Source: Phenylobacterium sp. (GTDB lineage: Bacteria; Pseudomonadota; Alphaproteobacteria; Caulobacterales; Caulobacteraceae). From it: a stretch of DNA of 64,000 nt. The stretch is taken from the NCBI RefSeq assembly GCF_004297125.1, contig NZ_SCVD01000001.1, positions 1 to 64,000 of the forward strand. Reading direction: 5' to 3'. The notes beneath the pieces are model-generated. The model was given only the letters and a program-made list of their open reading frames with translations, was not told the DNA's origin and made no database searches. A program made the translations under genes and the position numbers. Below are positions 35,268 through 43,254 of the stretch, piece after piece; positions within the stretch are counted from its first letter, which is position 1; each line of letters opens with the position of its first letter.

Positions 35268-35329
35268 CGGATGAGCTTCCGGAAAAGCGGCCTTCAGGTT
35301 TTCTCCATGGCGCGACCCCCGCGTTCGGC

Positions 35330-35343
35330 TAAACAAGCGTTTA
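35330..35343. promoter_or_regulatory. TAAAC-N4-GTTTA dyad before the flavin oxidoreductase
   Basis: TAAAC (35330-35334) and GTTTA (35339-35343) are perfect inverted arms separated by AAGC, ending 22 bases before the ATG at 35366. The AAAC-N4-GTTT layout is like operators of TetR-type repressors such as PsrA. The site is short, so chance is not excluded. Confidence 0.35.
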
Positions 35344-35365
35344 AATCGCTGCCTCAGGGGATCCC

Positions 35366-36466
35366 ATGGCGTCCGACGTCCTCTTCACACCCTTCACCTT
35401 CAAGGGCCTGACCCTTCCGAACCGCATCGTCATGGCGCCGATGACGCGGTCCTTCTCGCCCGGCGGCATCGCGACGGACGATGTGGCGGCCTACTACCGC
35501 CGCCGCGCCGAGAACCAGGTGGGCCTGATCGTCACCGAGGGTACGGGCGTGAACCGGCCGGCCTCGCTCAACGACCCCAACATCCCGCGCTTCCACGGCG
35601 ACGCCGAGCTGGCGGCCTGGGGCAAGGTCGCCGGAGAGGTCCATGCGGGCGGCGGCCTCATCGCGCCGCAGCTCTGGCACGTGGGCGCCGTGAAGTCCCG
35701 CAGCGAGGATTGGACGCCGCCGGGCCCGTACGACAGCCCCTCCGGCCTTTCGCGGCCGGACAAGAAGTTCGGCGAGCCGATGACCGACGCCGAGGTCGCC
35801 GACGCCATCCGCGCCTTCGCCGACGCGGCCGCTGAGGCCAAGCGTCTGGGCTTCGACGCCGTCGAACTGCACGGCGCCCACGGCTACCTGATCGACCAGT
35901 TCTTCTGGGAGGGGACCAACGTTCGCGAGGACGCTTATGGATCCGCCGACCTGCCCGGCCGGGCCCGTTTCGCCGCCGACATCCTGAAGGCCGTCCGCAA
36001 GGCGGTGGGGCCGGACTATCCGGTGATCATCCGCATCAGCCAGTGGAAGCAGCAGGACTACGAGGTGAAGCTGGCCCAGACGCCCAAGGCGCTGGAAGCC
36101 TGGCTGGGCGCCCTGGTCGAGGCCGGCGCCGACGTGCTGCACTGCTCGCAGCGGCGCTTCTGGGAGCCGGAGTTCGAAGGGTCCGACCTCAACTTCGCCG
36201 GCTGGGCCAAGAAGGTCACCGGCGTCCCCACGATCACCGTGGGCTCGGTGGGTCTTTCGGGCGAGTTCATCGCCGGGTTCGCCGGCGAACGCTCCGAACC
36301 TGCTTCGATCGAAGGCCTGGAGCGGATGCTGGACCGCGGCGACTTCGACATGGTCGCCGTCGGCCGCGCCCTGCTCCAGGACCCCGAATGGGTCGTGAAG
36401 ATCCGCGAAGGCCGCCACGACGAGCTGTCGCCCTTCGACCGCAGCGTGATGGCGAAGCTGTACTAA
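35366..36466 (+). CDS. NADH:flavin oxidoreductase, Old Yellow Enzyme family
   Basis: An FMN-dependent TIM-barrel enzyme of 366 residues that reduces activated C=C bonds using NAD(P)H. Visible motifs: LPNRIVMAPMTRS near residues 15-27 (FMN binding), GGLIAPQLWHVG (about 93-104), the substrate-binding ELHGAHGYLIDQFF with His-x2-His (about 171-184), TVGSVGLS and MVAVGRALLQDPEWV (phosphate-binding end). The length is usual for the family. No partner operon; an inverted-repeat cluster follows the stop. Natural substrate unknown. Confidence 0.93.
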   Translation: MASDVLFTPFTFKGLTLPNRIVMAPMTRSFSPGGIATDDVAAYYRRRAENQVGLIVTEGTGVNRPASLNDPNIPRFHGDAELAAWGKVAGEVHAGGGLIAPQLWHVGAVKSRSEDWTPPGPYDSPSGLSRPDKKFGEPMTDAEVADAIRAFADAAAEAKRLGFDAVELHGAHGYLIDQFFWEGTNVREDAYGSADLPGRARFAADILKAVRKAVGPDYPVIIRISQWKQQDYEVKLAQTPKALEAWLGALVEAGADVLHCSQRRFWEPEFEGSDLNFAGWAKKVTGVPTITVGSVGLSGEFIAGFAGERSEPASIEGLERMLDRGDFDMVAVGRALLQDPEWVVKIREGRHDELSPFDRSVMAKLY

Positions 36467-36473
36467 GCGATCG

Positions 36474-36619
36474 CTCCTCCCCTGAACCGAAGAGTTCGGG
36501 GGAGGGGGACCACGAAGTGGTGGAGGGGGCACTAAGCCCCATGCTCCGAGCTTGAGGCCTTGCGCCCCCTCCGTCGGCTTCGCCGCCACCTCCCCCGCCG
36601 TCTGCGCGACGGGGGAGGA
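36474..36619. repeat. Pair of inverted intergenic palindromic repeats
   Basis: Two GC-rich palindromic units face each other between convergent genes. The left copy (36474-36530) pairs CTCCCCTGAAC with GTTCGGGGGAG, then has CCAC-GAA-GTGG and GGAGGGGGC. The right copy (36562-36619) has GCCCCCTCC, GGC-TTC-GCC and CTCCCCCGCC with its complement. The GAGGGGGA/TCCCCCTC units are typical of repeats found hundreds of times in Caulobacterales genomes. They probably fold as strong hairpins and may end transcription from both genes. Confidence 0.65.
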
Positions 36620-36626
36620 GCGCAGG

Positions 36627-37538
36627 TTACGCGTTGAAGTTCAGCTTCAGCCCGGGCCGCGGCCACTTCGCCCGATAGAGCTTTCCGGTCGAGGACGCCG
36701 TGATCCAGGCCGTGCGCATATCGGCCCCGCCGAAGCAGATATTGGTCACCACCAGGTCCGGCACCGGATAATGCTCGGTGGTCCCGCTGGGGTCGAAGGC
36801 GGTGATCCCACCGTTGATGATGGTGGCCACGCAGACCTTGCCGCCGGCCTCGACGGCCAGGCTGTCGAGCAGCTGGTAGTCCGGGAGGTTGCAGATCACC
36901 CGGCCGGGCGCGAAGCCCAGGCCTGGCGCCAGCACGCCGGTCTCGGCCACGTCGAAGCCCCACAGACGGCCCAGCATGGTGTCGGCGACATAGACCACCG
37001 TCTCGTCCGGCGAGAGGCCGATGCCGTTGGGCGAGATCAGGTGGCCGCGCTGCTGGCTGATGTGGCTGCCGTCGGTGCGGGCGTAGTAGACCGCGCCGTT
37101 CTTGCGGCCGTCGGGGGTCGAGCAGCCGTGGTCGGTGAACCAGAGGCCGCCCGACTTGTCGAAGACCAGGTCGTTGGGGCCGACGAGGCGCTTGCCGTCG
37201 CAGCTGTCGTAGACGGTGGTGAGCTTCCCCGACTTCAGGTCGTAGCGCTGGATCATGCCGCCGGTGTGCGACGGCGGCGTGGGGCCGGGGATGGTCAGGC
37301 CGCCGGTGTCCAGCCACTCGAACGAGCCGCCGTTGTTGGTGATCCAGATAGCGCCGTCCGGCCCGATCGCCGCCCCGTTGGGGCCACCGCCGGTCTCGAC
37401 CACCGTCTCCTTGCCGCCGTCGGGCTTCACCCGGGTCAGCCGCTGGCCCTTGATCTCGGTGAGCATCACCGAGCCGTCGGCCATGGCGATCGGGCCCTCC
37501 GGAAACTCGAGGCCCTCGCAGATCAGTTCGATGTCCAT
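36627..37538 (-). CDS. SMP-30/gluconolactonase-family hydrolase
   Basis: A six-bladed beta-propeller enzyme of 303 residues with no signal peptide. Metal ligand positions are visible: Glu in GLEFPEGPIAM (near residue 13), Asn in VGPNDLVFD (about 120) and Asp in LLDSLAVEAGGKVCVAT; PNGIGLSPDETVVYVADT is the family signature. Members hydrolyse lactones such as gluconolactone using calcium or zinc. The start ATG 37538 is chosen because GGGAGGGCAGG precedes it; an in-frame ATG at 37571 adds only a basic leader. Alone on the minus strand. Confidence 0.9.
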   Translation of the reverse strand: MDIELICEGLEFPEGPIAMADGSVMLTEIKGQRLTRVKPDGGKETVVETGGGPNGAAIGPDGAIWITNNGGSFEWLDTGGLTIPGPTPPSHTGGMIQRYDLKSGKLTTVYDSCDGKRLVGPNDLVFDKSGGLWFTDHGCSTPDGRKNGAVYYARTDGSHISQQRGHLISPNGIGLSPDETVVYVADTMLGRLWGFDVAETGVLAPGLGFAPGRVICNLPDYQLLDSLAVEAGGKVCVATIINGGITAFDPSGTTEHYPVPDLVVTNICFGGADMRTAWITASSTGKLYRAKWPRPGLKLNFNA

Positions 37539-37613
37539 CCTGCCCTCCCGTCTTCTCGTTGGGGGGACCATAGCGCGGCTTCGATGACGCGCCAGCGATG
37601 ACCCAACGTCAGC

Positions 37614-38132
<519 letters not shown>

Positions 38133-38204
38133 GAGGCTTCCTAGCGTGTTGGCCCCATGTCACCAATCCGCGACGTGACCGTTCTCCGCGGCGGATGAGT
38201 GCGA

Positions 38205-39146
38205 ATGGCAGGCGATTCCAAGTTCGCGATCTACGCGGCGGCGGCGGGCAACATGGCCATCGCGGTCAGCAAGTTCGTGGCGTTCCTGTTCACGGGCTCC
38301 TCGGCCATGCTGACCGAGGCGGTCCACTCGCTGGTGGACACCGGCAACCAGGGCCTGCTGCTGCTGGGGCTGAAGCGCGCCGCGCGGCCGCCGGATCCGG
38401 GCCATCCGTTCGGCCACGGGATGGAGCTCTATTTCTGGTCCTTCGTGGTCGCCCTGATGATCTTCGCCCTTGGCGGGGCGTTCTCGATCTACGAGGGGTT
38501 CCTGCGAGTCTTCCGGCCTGAGCCCATGGTGAGCCCCTGGATCAACTTCCTGGTCCTGGGCCTGGCCATCGGCTTCGAGGGAACCTCGTTCCTGGTGGCC
38601 TTCCGCGAGCATCGCCGGCGGCACGGCGGCCGCGGCAGGTTCCTGAGCTCCATCAAGTCCAGCAAGGACCCCAGCCTGTTCGCCGTGCTGCTGGAGGACG
38701 CCGGCGCGCTCGTCGGCCTGCTGATGGCCTTCGCCGGCGTGGCGGCCTCGTCGCTGCTGGGCTTCCACGCGGCGGACGGGATCGCCTCCATCGGCATCGG
38801 CCTGCTGCTGATCCTGATCGCGACGTTCATGGCCAACGAGACCCGCAGCCTGCTGACCGGCGAGGCCGCTTCTGCCGAGATCGTCGCGGACGTCCGCACG
38901 ATCCTGGAAGGCGACCCCCGCGTGGTGCAGGTGATCGAGGTGCTGAGCCTGCACCTGGGGCCGGAGGAGATCCTGGTCGGCGTCACCATCGACTTCGACG
39001 ACAACCTGCCGGGCGGGGGCGTCGAGGACGCCGCCAGCGAGCTCAGCGCCCGCATCCAGGCCGCCCAGCCCGCCATCACCCGCCTGTTCCTGCGGCCGGG
39101 CGAAAAGGTGGGAGAGGGGCGGAAGGTGGCGCCGGCGGTCGCCTGA
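38205..39146 (+). CDS. Cation diffusion facilitator, ZnT9-like branch
   Basis: A membrane protein of about 313 residues with six predicted helices. TM2 has SAMLTEAVHSLVDTGNQGLLLLG, with the HxxxD metal site. The TM5 site, normally HxxxD, is LLEDAGALVGLLMAFAG, that is Glu-Asp-x3, as in the SLC30A9/ZnT9 group. PDPGHPFGHGMELYFWSFVVA is the TM2-TM3 loop. The C-terminal domain is in place (ILVGVTIDFDDNL). Likely exports Zn2+ or another divalent ion; specificity is uncertain because of the altered site. GTG 38199 is an alternative start. Divergent from folA. Confidence 0.9.
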   Translation: MAGDSKFAIYAAAAGNMAIAVSKFVAFLFTGSSAMLTEAVHSLVDTGNQGLLLLGLKRAARPPDPGHPFGHGMELYFWSFVVALMIFALGGAFSIYEGFLRVFRPEPMVSPWINFLVLGLAIGFEGTSFLVAFREHRRRHGGRGRFLSSIKSSKDPSLFAVLLEDAGALVGLLMAFAGVAASSLLGFHAADGIASIGIGLLLILIATFMANETRSLLTGEAASAEIVADVRTILEGDPRVVQVIEVLSLHLGPEEILVGVTIDFDDNLPGGGVEDAASELSARIQAAQPAITRLFLRPGEKVGEGRKVAPAVA

Positions 39147-39202
39147 GGCCTTGCGCCGGCCGGGCTCCGGGCCTTCGATACCGGGACCAGTGGAGTCCGC
39201 GA

Positions 39203-39580
39203 ATGATCGCCTATTCGACCGTCGGCGTGAACGACATGGACCGCGCCATCCGGTTCTACGACGCCGTCTTCGCGCCGCTGGACGCCCGGCGCACCACCAC
39301 CAGCCCGACCTGGACCGGCTACGCCCGTGACGGAGATCCGGCGCCGTTCTTCCTGACGCGGCCCTTCGACCGGCGCGACGCCACCGGCGGGAACGGGACG
39401 ATGCTGGCGTTCCGGGTCCGCGACCGCGCCGCCGTTGACGCCTTCCACGCCGCGGCCCTCGCGCACGGCGGGTCCTGCGAGGGACCGCCAGGCGTTCGCG
39501 AAGGCATGGAGCCGGTGTTCTACGCCGCCTACGTCCGAGACCCGGACGGCGCCAAGCTGTGCGCGTTCGTGCGGAAGTGA
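39203..39580 (+). CDS. VOC-family (glyoxalase-like) protein
   Basis: A cytoplasmic protein of 125 residues with a full VOC fold: AYSTVGVNDMDRAIRFYDAVFAPL at the start, FLTRPFDRRDATGGNGTMLAFRV in the middle, and FYAAYVRDPDGAKLCAFV at the end. Substrate and metal are unknown. Similar small proteins are common as glutathione- or bleomycin-resistance-like genes. It lies 56 bases after the CDF gene, perhaps in the same transcript, and converges with the MazG-like gene. Confidence 0.85.
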   Translation: MIAYSTVGVNDMDRAIRFYDAVFAPLDARRTTTSPTWTGYARDGDPAPFFLTRPFDRRDATGGNGTMLAFRVRDRAAVDAFHAAALAHGGSCEGPPGVREGMEPVFYAAYVRDPDGAKLCAFVRK

Positions 39581-39587
39581 GGCGCGC

Positions 39588-39899
39588 CTAAGCCGCCGGC
39601 TCCAGCCACTGCAGCCACTTGCGGCGGACCGCGGCGTCGGGGTCGATGCCGAAGCGGCGGCAGTAGAGCAGCAGCATGCACAGGACGTCGGCGGCCTCGT
39701 CGGCCCGATCATGCTCGCAGGCCTCGCCCCGGCCGCGGCTGGAGAGCCGCAGGTGCGCCTGGGCCAGTTCGCCCAGCTCCTCCTGGAGCTTCAGCAGGTA
39801 CCAGTCGTCGTCGCGGGCGATGGCGTACTTGCCGGCGTAGATGTCCGAGATCTGCGCCGCGGACTCGGTGACTTCCCTGAGCGTCAGCGGCGGCTTCAT
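39588..39899 (-). CDS. MazG-like nucleotide pyrophosphohydrolase
   Basis: A helical protein of 103 residues. The metal-binding motif EELGEL with a following DEAADVLCMLLLY (E-x2-D-type pair) fits the MazG-like all-alpha pyrophosphatases that remove unwanted dNTPs. The start is two bases after the thyA stop, so it is cotranscribed with thyA; pairing a dNTP-pool cleaner with thymidylate synthase makes sense. Activity has not been shown for this branch. Confidence 0.75.
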   Translation of the reverse strand: MKPPLTLREVTESAAQISDIYAGKYAIARDDDWYLLKLQEELGELAQAHLRLSSRGRGEACEHDRADEAADVLCMLLLYCRRFGIDPDAAVRRKWLQWLEPAA

Positions 39900-39901
39900 C
39901 G

Positions 39902-40747
39902 CTAGACCGCGATCGGGGCCGCGATGGACGGATGGGCAGAATAGCCCTCGAGCTTGAAGTCCTCGAAGTCGAAGGCGAACAGGTCGGTCTTGTCGGCGAT
40001 GTGCATCACGGGAAGTGGAAGCGGGTCACGTGACAGTTGTAACCGTGCCTGGTCGAGGTGGTTCAGATAGAGGTGCGCGTCGCCCAGGGTGTGGACGAAC
40101 TCGCCGGGTTCAAGGCCGCAGACCTTGGCGACCATCAAGGTCAGCAGGGCGTAGCTGGCGATGTTGAACGGCACGCCCAGGAACACGTCGGCCGAGCGCT
40201 GGTAGAGCTGGCAGCTCAGCTTCCCGTCGGCGACGAAGAACTGGAACAGGCAGTGGCAGGGCGGAAGCGCCATGTCGTCCACCTCGGCCGGGTTCCAGGC
40301 CGAGACGATGTGGCGGCGGCTGTTCGGGTTGGCCTTCAGGTTCTCCACCACGGCGGCGATCTGGTCGATTACCCGGCCGTCCGGGGCGGCCCAGGAGCGC
40401 CACTGCTTGCCGTAGACCGGGCCGAGTTCGCCCTCGGCGTCGGCCCATTCGTTCCAGATGCTGACGCCGCGTTCCTGCAGCCAGCGGACGTTGGTGTCGC
40501 CCCTCAGGAACCAGAGCAGCTCCAGGATGATCGACTTGCGGTGCAGCTTCTTGGTGGTGAGGAGCGGGAAGCCCTTGGCCAGGTCGAACCGCATCTGGCG
40601 ACCGAAGACGCCCAGGGTGCCGGTGCCCGTGCGGTCGCCGCGCTCCACGCCGTTCGCCAGGATATCGGCGAGCAGATCGAGGTACTGGCGCTCCGGATGA
40701 TCGGGAGCGGCCTGGTGCGGCGCGGCGATGGCGACATGGGCGTTCAT
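39902..40747 (-). CDS. thyA: Thymidylate synthase
   Basis: An enzyme of 281 residues that methylates dUMP to dTMP with methylenetetrahydrofolate. Signatures: [39 protein letters not shown], and the catalytic Cys in [13 protein letters not shown], followed by [20 protein letters not shown] and [18 protein letters not shown]. The ATG at 40747 (MNAHVAIA) is preferred over one at 40828, which adds 27 residues absent from the family. First gene of a short operon with the MazG-like gene. Confidence 0.96.
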   Translation of the reverse strand: MNAHVAIAAPHQAAPDHPERQYLDLLADILANGVERGDRTGTGTLGVFGRQMRFDLAKGFPLLTTKKLHRKSIILELLWFLRGDTNVRWLQERGVSIWNEWADAEGELGPVYGKQWRSWAAPDGRVIDQIAAVVENLKANPNSRRHIVSAWNPAEVDDMALPPCHCLFQFFVADGKLSCQLYQRSADVFLGVPFNIASYALLTLMVAKVCGLEPGEFVHTLGDAHLYLNHLDQARLQLSRDPLPLPVMHIADKTDLFAFDFEDFKLEGYSAHPSIAAPIAV

Positions 40748-40863
40748 CGTCAGGCGAGCCTGGGTGATTCGCGGGTCACAGAACAGCGGCGTGGGCTGCC
40801 TCATCCACAAGCACTGTAAACGACCCACACGACCGTTTGTCGATTCCGGACTTGGCGTACGGT

Positions 40864-40902
40864 GTACGTAAGGTTAAGGGGCCTCTACAGTTCTTACGTA
40901 AG
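40864..40902. promoter_or_regulatory. Repeated TACGTAAG motif before a small secreted protein gene
   Basis: GTACGTAAG (about 40864) and CTTACGTAAG (40893-40902) share TACGTAAG. The second is a perfect 10-bp palindrome directly touching the ATG at 40903, where a ribosome site would be expected. Two copies 28 bases apart suggest a regulator-binding pair, or a leader structure controlling translation. Nothing further supports either view. Confidence 0.35.
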
Positions 40903-41148
40903 ATGGATTTCCGCATGCTGATTTCCGCCTTCGCGGCGCTGGCCATGTTCGCCGCGCCCGAGACCACCCAGGCCGCCGCGACGACCGACGCCAAGCCGGG
41001 CAAGTCGGCCGAGGCCAAGGCGCCGGGCAAGACCTGCTACACCGCCACGCCCAGCGGCTCGCGCATGCCGCGCAAGGTCTGCGTGACCAACGCCGCCAAG
41101 GGCGAGAAGGCCGAGAAGGACCTCAAGGCCGAGCCCAAGCCCGAGTAG
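40903..41148 (+). CDS. Small secreted protein with a Cys pair
   Basis: A protein of 81 residues from ATG 40903 (ATG 40915 is an alternative). A signal peptide (MLISAFAALAMFAAPETTQA) is followed by a Lys/Ala-rich stretch and the motif GKTCYTATPSGSRMPRKVCVT, in which two Cys flank a G-S-R-x-P-R-K sequence. Short proteins with this Cys-x(n)-GSR-x-P-x-K-x-Cys arrangement recur in Caulobacterales, with no known role. The tail is highly charged (KGEKAEKDLKAEPKPE). Immediately convergent with the DUF924 gene. Confidence 0.7.
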   Translation: MDFRMLISAFAALAMFAAPETTQAAATTDAKPGKSAEAKAPGKTCYTATPSGSRMPRKVCVTNAAKGEKAEKDLKAEPKPE

Positions 41149-41154
41149 GGTCTT

Positions 41155-41697
41155 TCAGCCGCCGAAGCCGCCCTCGTCGAGGAACGCCTGTTCCTCGGCC
41201 GTCGTCGTGCGCCCCAGCGCGGGGTTGCGGTGCGGGAAGCGGCCGAAGCGGACGATGATGTCGCGGTGGACGTGGATCCACTTCAGCACCTCCGGGTCGC
41301 CGACCTCTTCGGCCAGGATCAGGCCGTAGTCTTGGTCGGCCATGTCCTCGGAGTGCTCGAACGGCAGCAGCATGAACTGCCGCATCTCCGGTTCCACCTC
41401 GAGGTGCCAGCCGCGTTCGGCCGCCGCACGGGCGATGGCGCGCGCCTTTGGGTCGGTGGCGAAGGCGTGGCCGGACTTGCGGTACATGTTGCGCGGGAAC
41501 TGATCGAGCAGGATCAAGAGCGCCAATACGCCATCCGGCGTCCCGACCCATTTGTCGTACTCGCCCCGCGCGGCGGCGTGATGCACCGGTTCGAACTTCA
41601 GGCGGATGACGGCGTCGAAGGCGGGCTTGGCGGCATACCACTGCCGGGCGCCGGCGTTCCTCCAGAACCCCAGGATGTCGTTGGGCGTCGCGGCCAA
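41155..41697 (-). CDS. DUF924 family protein
   Basis: A cytoplasmic helical protein of 180 residues. Family stretches: PNDILGFWRNAGARQWYAAKPAFD, LLILLDQFPRNMYRKSGHAFATDPKA, FMLLPFEHSEDMADQD and RFGRFPHRNPALGR. DUF924 proteins have a TPR-like fold and no established function. The protein is full length for the family and single-copy here. It is not clearly in an operon. Confidence 0.92.
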   Translation of the reverse strand: MAATPNDILGFWRNAGARQWYAAKPAFDAVIRLKFEPVHHAAARGEYDKWVGTPDGVLALLILLDQFPRNMYRKSGHAFATDPKARAIARAAAERGWHLEVEPEMRQFMLLPFEHSEDMADQDYGLILAEEVGDPEVLKWIHVHRDIIVRFGRFPHRNPALGRTTTAEEQAFLDEGGFGG

Positions 41698-41826
41698 GCG
41701 GGATCCTCCATCGCTTGTCCTGACTAACCGCGCGGGACCGGGCCGTTCAAGCGCGGTTCACGCGCGCCATGCGCATGATCATATCAAGGGACTATCGGGC
41801 CGCCTTCCGGCGCCCAGCATGGATCG

Positions 41827-42645
41827 ATGGTGATGAAGATTGCGATGGCGGCCCTGACCGTCGTGCTCCTGGCCCAGGCGGCGCCCGCGATGGCGCAACG
41901 CGCCGAGCGCGGGGACCGTGGCGACCGGCAGGAACGTCTCGAACAGCGCGACCGGCCGCAACGCGACGGGTCGGGTGGCGACCGCCCGCAGCGCGACTGG
42001 AGCCAGGGCCGCGGCGCGCGCCCGGCCGAAGCTCCGCAGGCGCCCCAGGCCCAGGCGCCGCCCCAGGCGCCCCAGGCGGGGGACCGCGCCCGCTTCCGCG
42101 GCGACGGCCGCTATGACCAACCGAGCGTGCGGGGCGGCGACGCTCCGCGTGGCGCGGGTCAACGCGGGGACGGGCGCCGCGATTGGAACGGCCGGGGCGA
42201 TGGCCGCCGGGACGATGGGGGCCGGGGCGATGGCCGCCGCGACAACGACCGCCGCGACTGGAACGGACGTGGCGACAACGACCGCCGGGACGGAGACCGC
42301 CGTGATTGGAATGGCCGGGGCGACAACGATCGCCGCGACTGGGACCGCCGCGACGACCACCGCCGCTGGGAGCGGGGACGTTATCCGCCAGCCTATTTCA
42401 GCTCGCACCGGTATCGCTACTCCTGGCGTCCGCCGAGCGGCTTCTACCTGCGCAGCTGGGGCTTCGGCGAGTTCTACCCGCGGAGCTGGTTCGGTCCGGG
42501 GTATTTCATCATCGATCCCTGGCAATACGACCTTCCGCTGCCGCCGCCAGGATACGAGTGGGTCCGCTCTGGTCCCGACGCCCTGCTGATCGACGAGTTC
42601 AGTGGCCGGATCGTCCAGGTCGTCCGCGACGTGTTCTGGTACTAG
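41827..42645 (+). CDS. RcnB-like periplasmic protein with Arg/Asp/Gly repeats
   Basis: A protein of 272 residues: a signal peptide (residues 1-23, ending in AMA), a long low-complexity middle (about 25-185), and a C-terminal RcnB-type domain (about 200-272) with YRYSWRPPSGFYLRSWGFGE and GYEWVRSGPDALLIDEFSGR ending IVQVVRDVFWY. RcnB helps limit nickel and cobalt efflux in E. coli. The middle has repeated GDNDRRDWNGRG and GDGRRD units. It sits next to Zur and a ZnuD-like receptor, which suggests a metal-related role, but the low-complexity part may simply be a flexible periplasmic spacer. Confidence 0.82.
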   Translation: MVMKIAMAALTVVLLAQAAPAMAQRAERGDRGDRQERLEQRDRPQRDGSGGDRPQRDWSQGRGARPAEAPQAPQAQAPPQAPQAGDRARFRGDGRYDQPSVRGGDAPRGAGQRGDGRRDWNGRGDGRRDDGGRGDGRRDNDRRDWNGRGDNDRRDGDRRDWNGRGDNDRRDWDRRDDHRRWERGRYPPAYFSSHRYRYSWRPPSGFYLRSWGFGEFYPRSWFGPGYFIIDPWQYDLPLPPPGYEWVRSGPDALLIDEFSGRIVQVVRDVFWY

Positions 42646-42660
42646 GAGATCGCCGGGGCC

Positions 42661-43143
42661 TCAGTGCTCCCGGCACCCTGAGCACAGCCCGCGGGCTTCG
42701 AGCGTGACCTGGCGAACCTCGTAGCCGGCGGCCGCGGCCGCGGCCATCTGCGGCGTGAAGTCCGGTTCGAACTCGGCCGCCTCGCCACAGCAGTCGCAGA
42801 TCAGGAAGGCCGCCACATGCCCGCCCTGGATGCGACAGGGCACGTAGGCGTTCAGGCTCTCGATCCGATGCGCAAAGCCTAGGCGTTCCAGGAATTCGAG
42901 CGCCCGATAGACGGTCGGCGGCTTGGCCGGCTCTCCGGCCTCGCCATAGGCTGCGATCAGGTCGTAGGCTTTCAGCGGTGCGTCGGCCGCCAGCAGGAGC
43001 TCGAGCACCCGACGACGCGGCGCGGTGAGTCGCTCCTGCGTCTCCACGCAACGCTCCTCGGCCGCCGCCAGCGCGCGCGCCAGGGACGCGCCGTGCAGGC
43101 CGTGGTGGTCATGCTCTTCGTGGTGATGACAGGCGTCCGCCAT
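42661..43143 (-). CDS. zur: Zinc uptake regulator Zur (Fur family)
   Basis: A protein of 160 residues. The DNA-binding part has RLTAPRRRVLELLLAADAPL then KAYDLIAAYGEAGEPAKPPTVYRALEFL; the structural zinc site is Cys116-x2-Cys119 with Cys154-x2-Cys157. The N-terminus is His-rich (six His in residues 6-17), which may add a metal-sensing or buffering site. Zur represses zinc-import genes when zinc is sufficient. Divergent from a ZnuD-like receptor with a palindromic operator between them, so Zur specificity, rather than Fur, is well supported. Confidence 0.9.
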   Translation of the reverse strand: MADACHHHEEHDHHGLHGASLARALAAAEERCVETQERLTAPRRRVLELLLAADAPLKAYDLIAAYGEAGEPAKPPTVYRALEFLERLGFAHRIESLNAYVPCRIQGGHVAAFLICDCCGEAAEFEPDFTPQMAAAAAAGYEVRQVTLEARGLCSGCREH

Positions 43144-43184
43144 GGCCTCCAGCTAACCCAGTTCACCGTCGCGCGGCAACGCGC

Positions 43185-43213
43185 TTGACGAATGGTTATG
43201 TTATTTCATAACA
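43185..43213 (+). promoter_or_regulatory. Zur box overlapping the znuD-like promoter
   Basis: TTGACG (43185-43190) could be a -35 element. GTTATG (43195-43200) and CATAAC (43207-43212) are perfect inverted arms; within them TGTTAT-TTC-ATAACA (43199-43213) is another perfect dyad. AT-rich GTTAT...ATAAC palindromes are typical Zur boxes. The site covers the likely -10 region of the receptor gene and lies 52 bases from the zur start, so zinc-bound Zur would repress the receptor and possibly itself. Confidence 0.8.
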
Positions 43214-43254
43214 CTCACGCCATTGTTCAAGTCCGACCTCCCCGAAGGCGTTCC

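Noticed and set aside
42100..42360. Repeated units that could suggest a CRISPR or tandem DNA repeat
   Set aside because: The units are in frame and encode the Arg/Asp/Gly tract of the RcnB-like protein, with no constant-length spacers.
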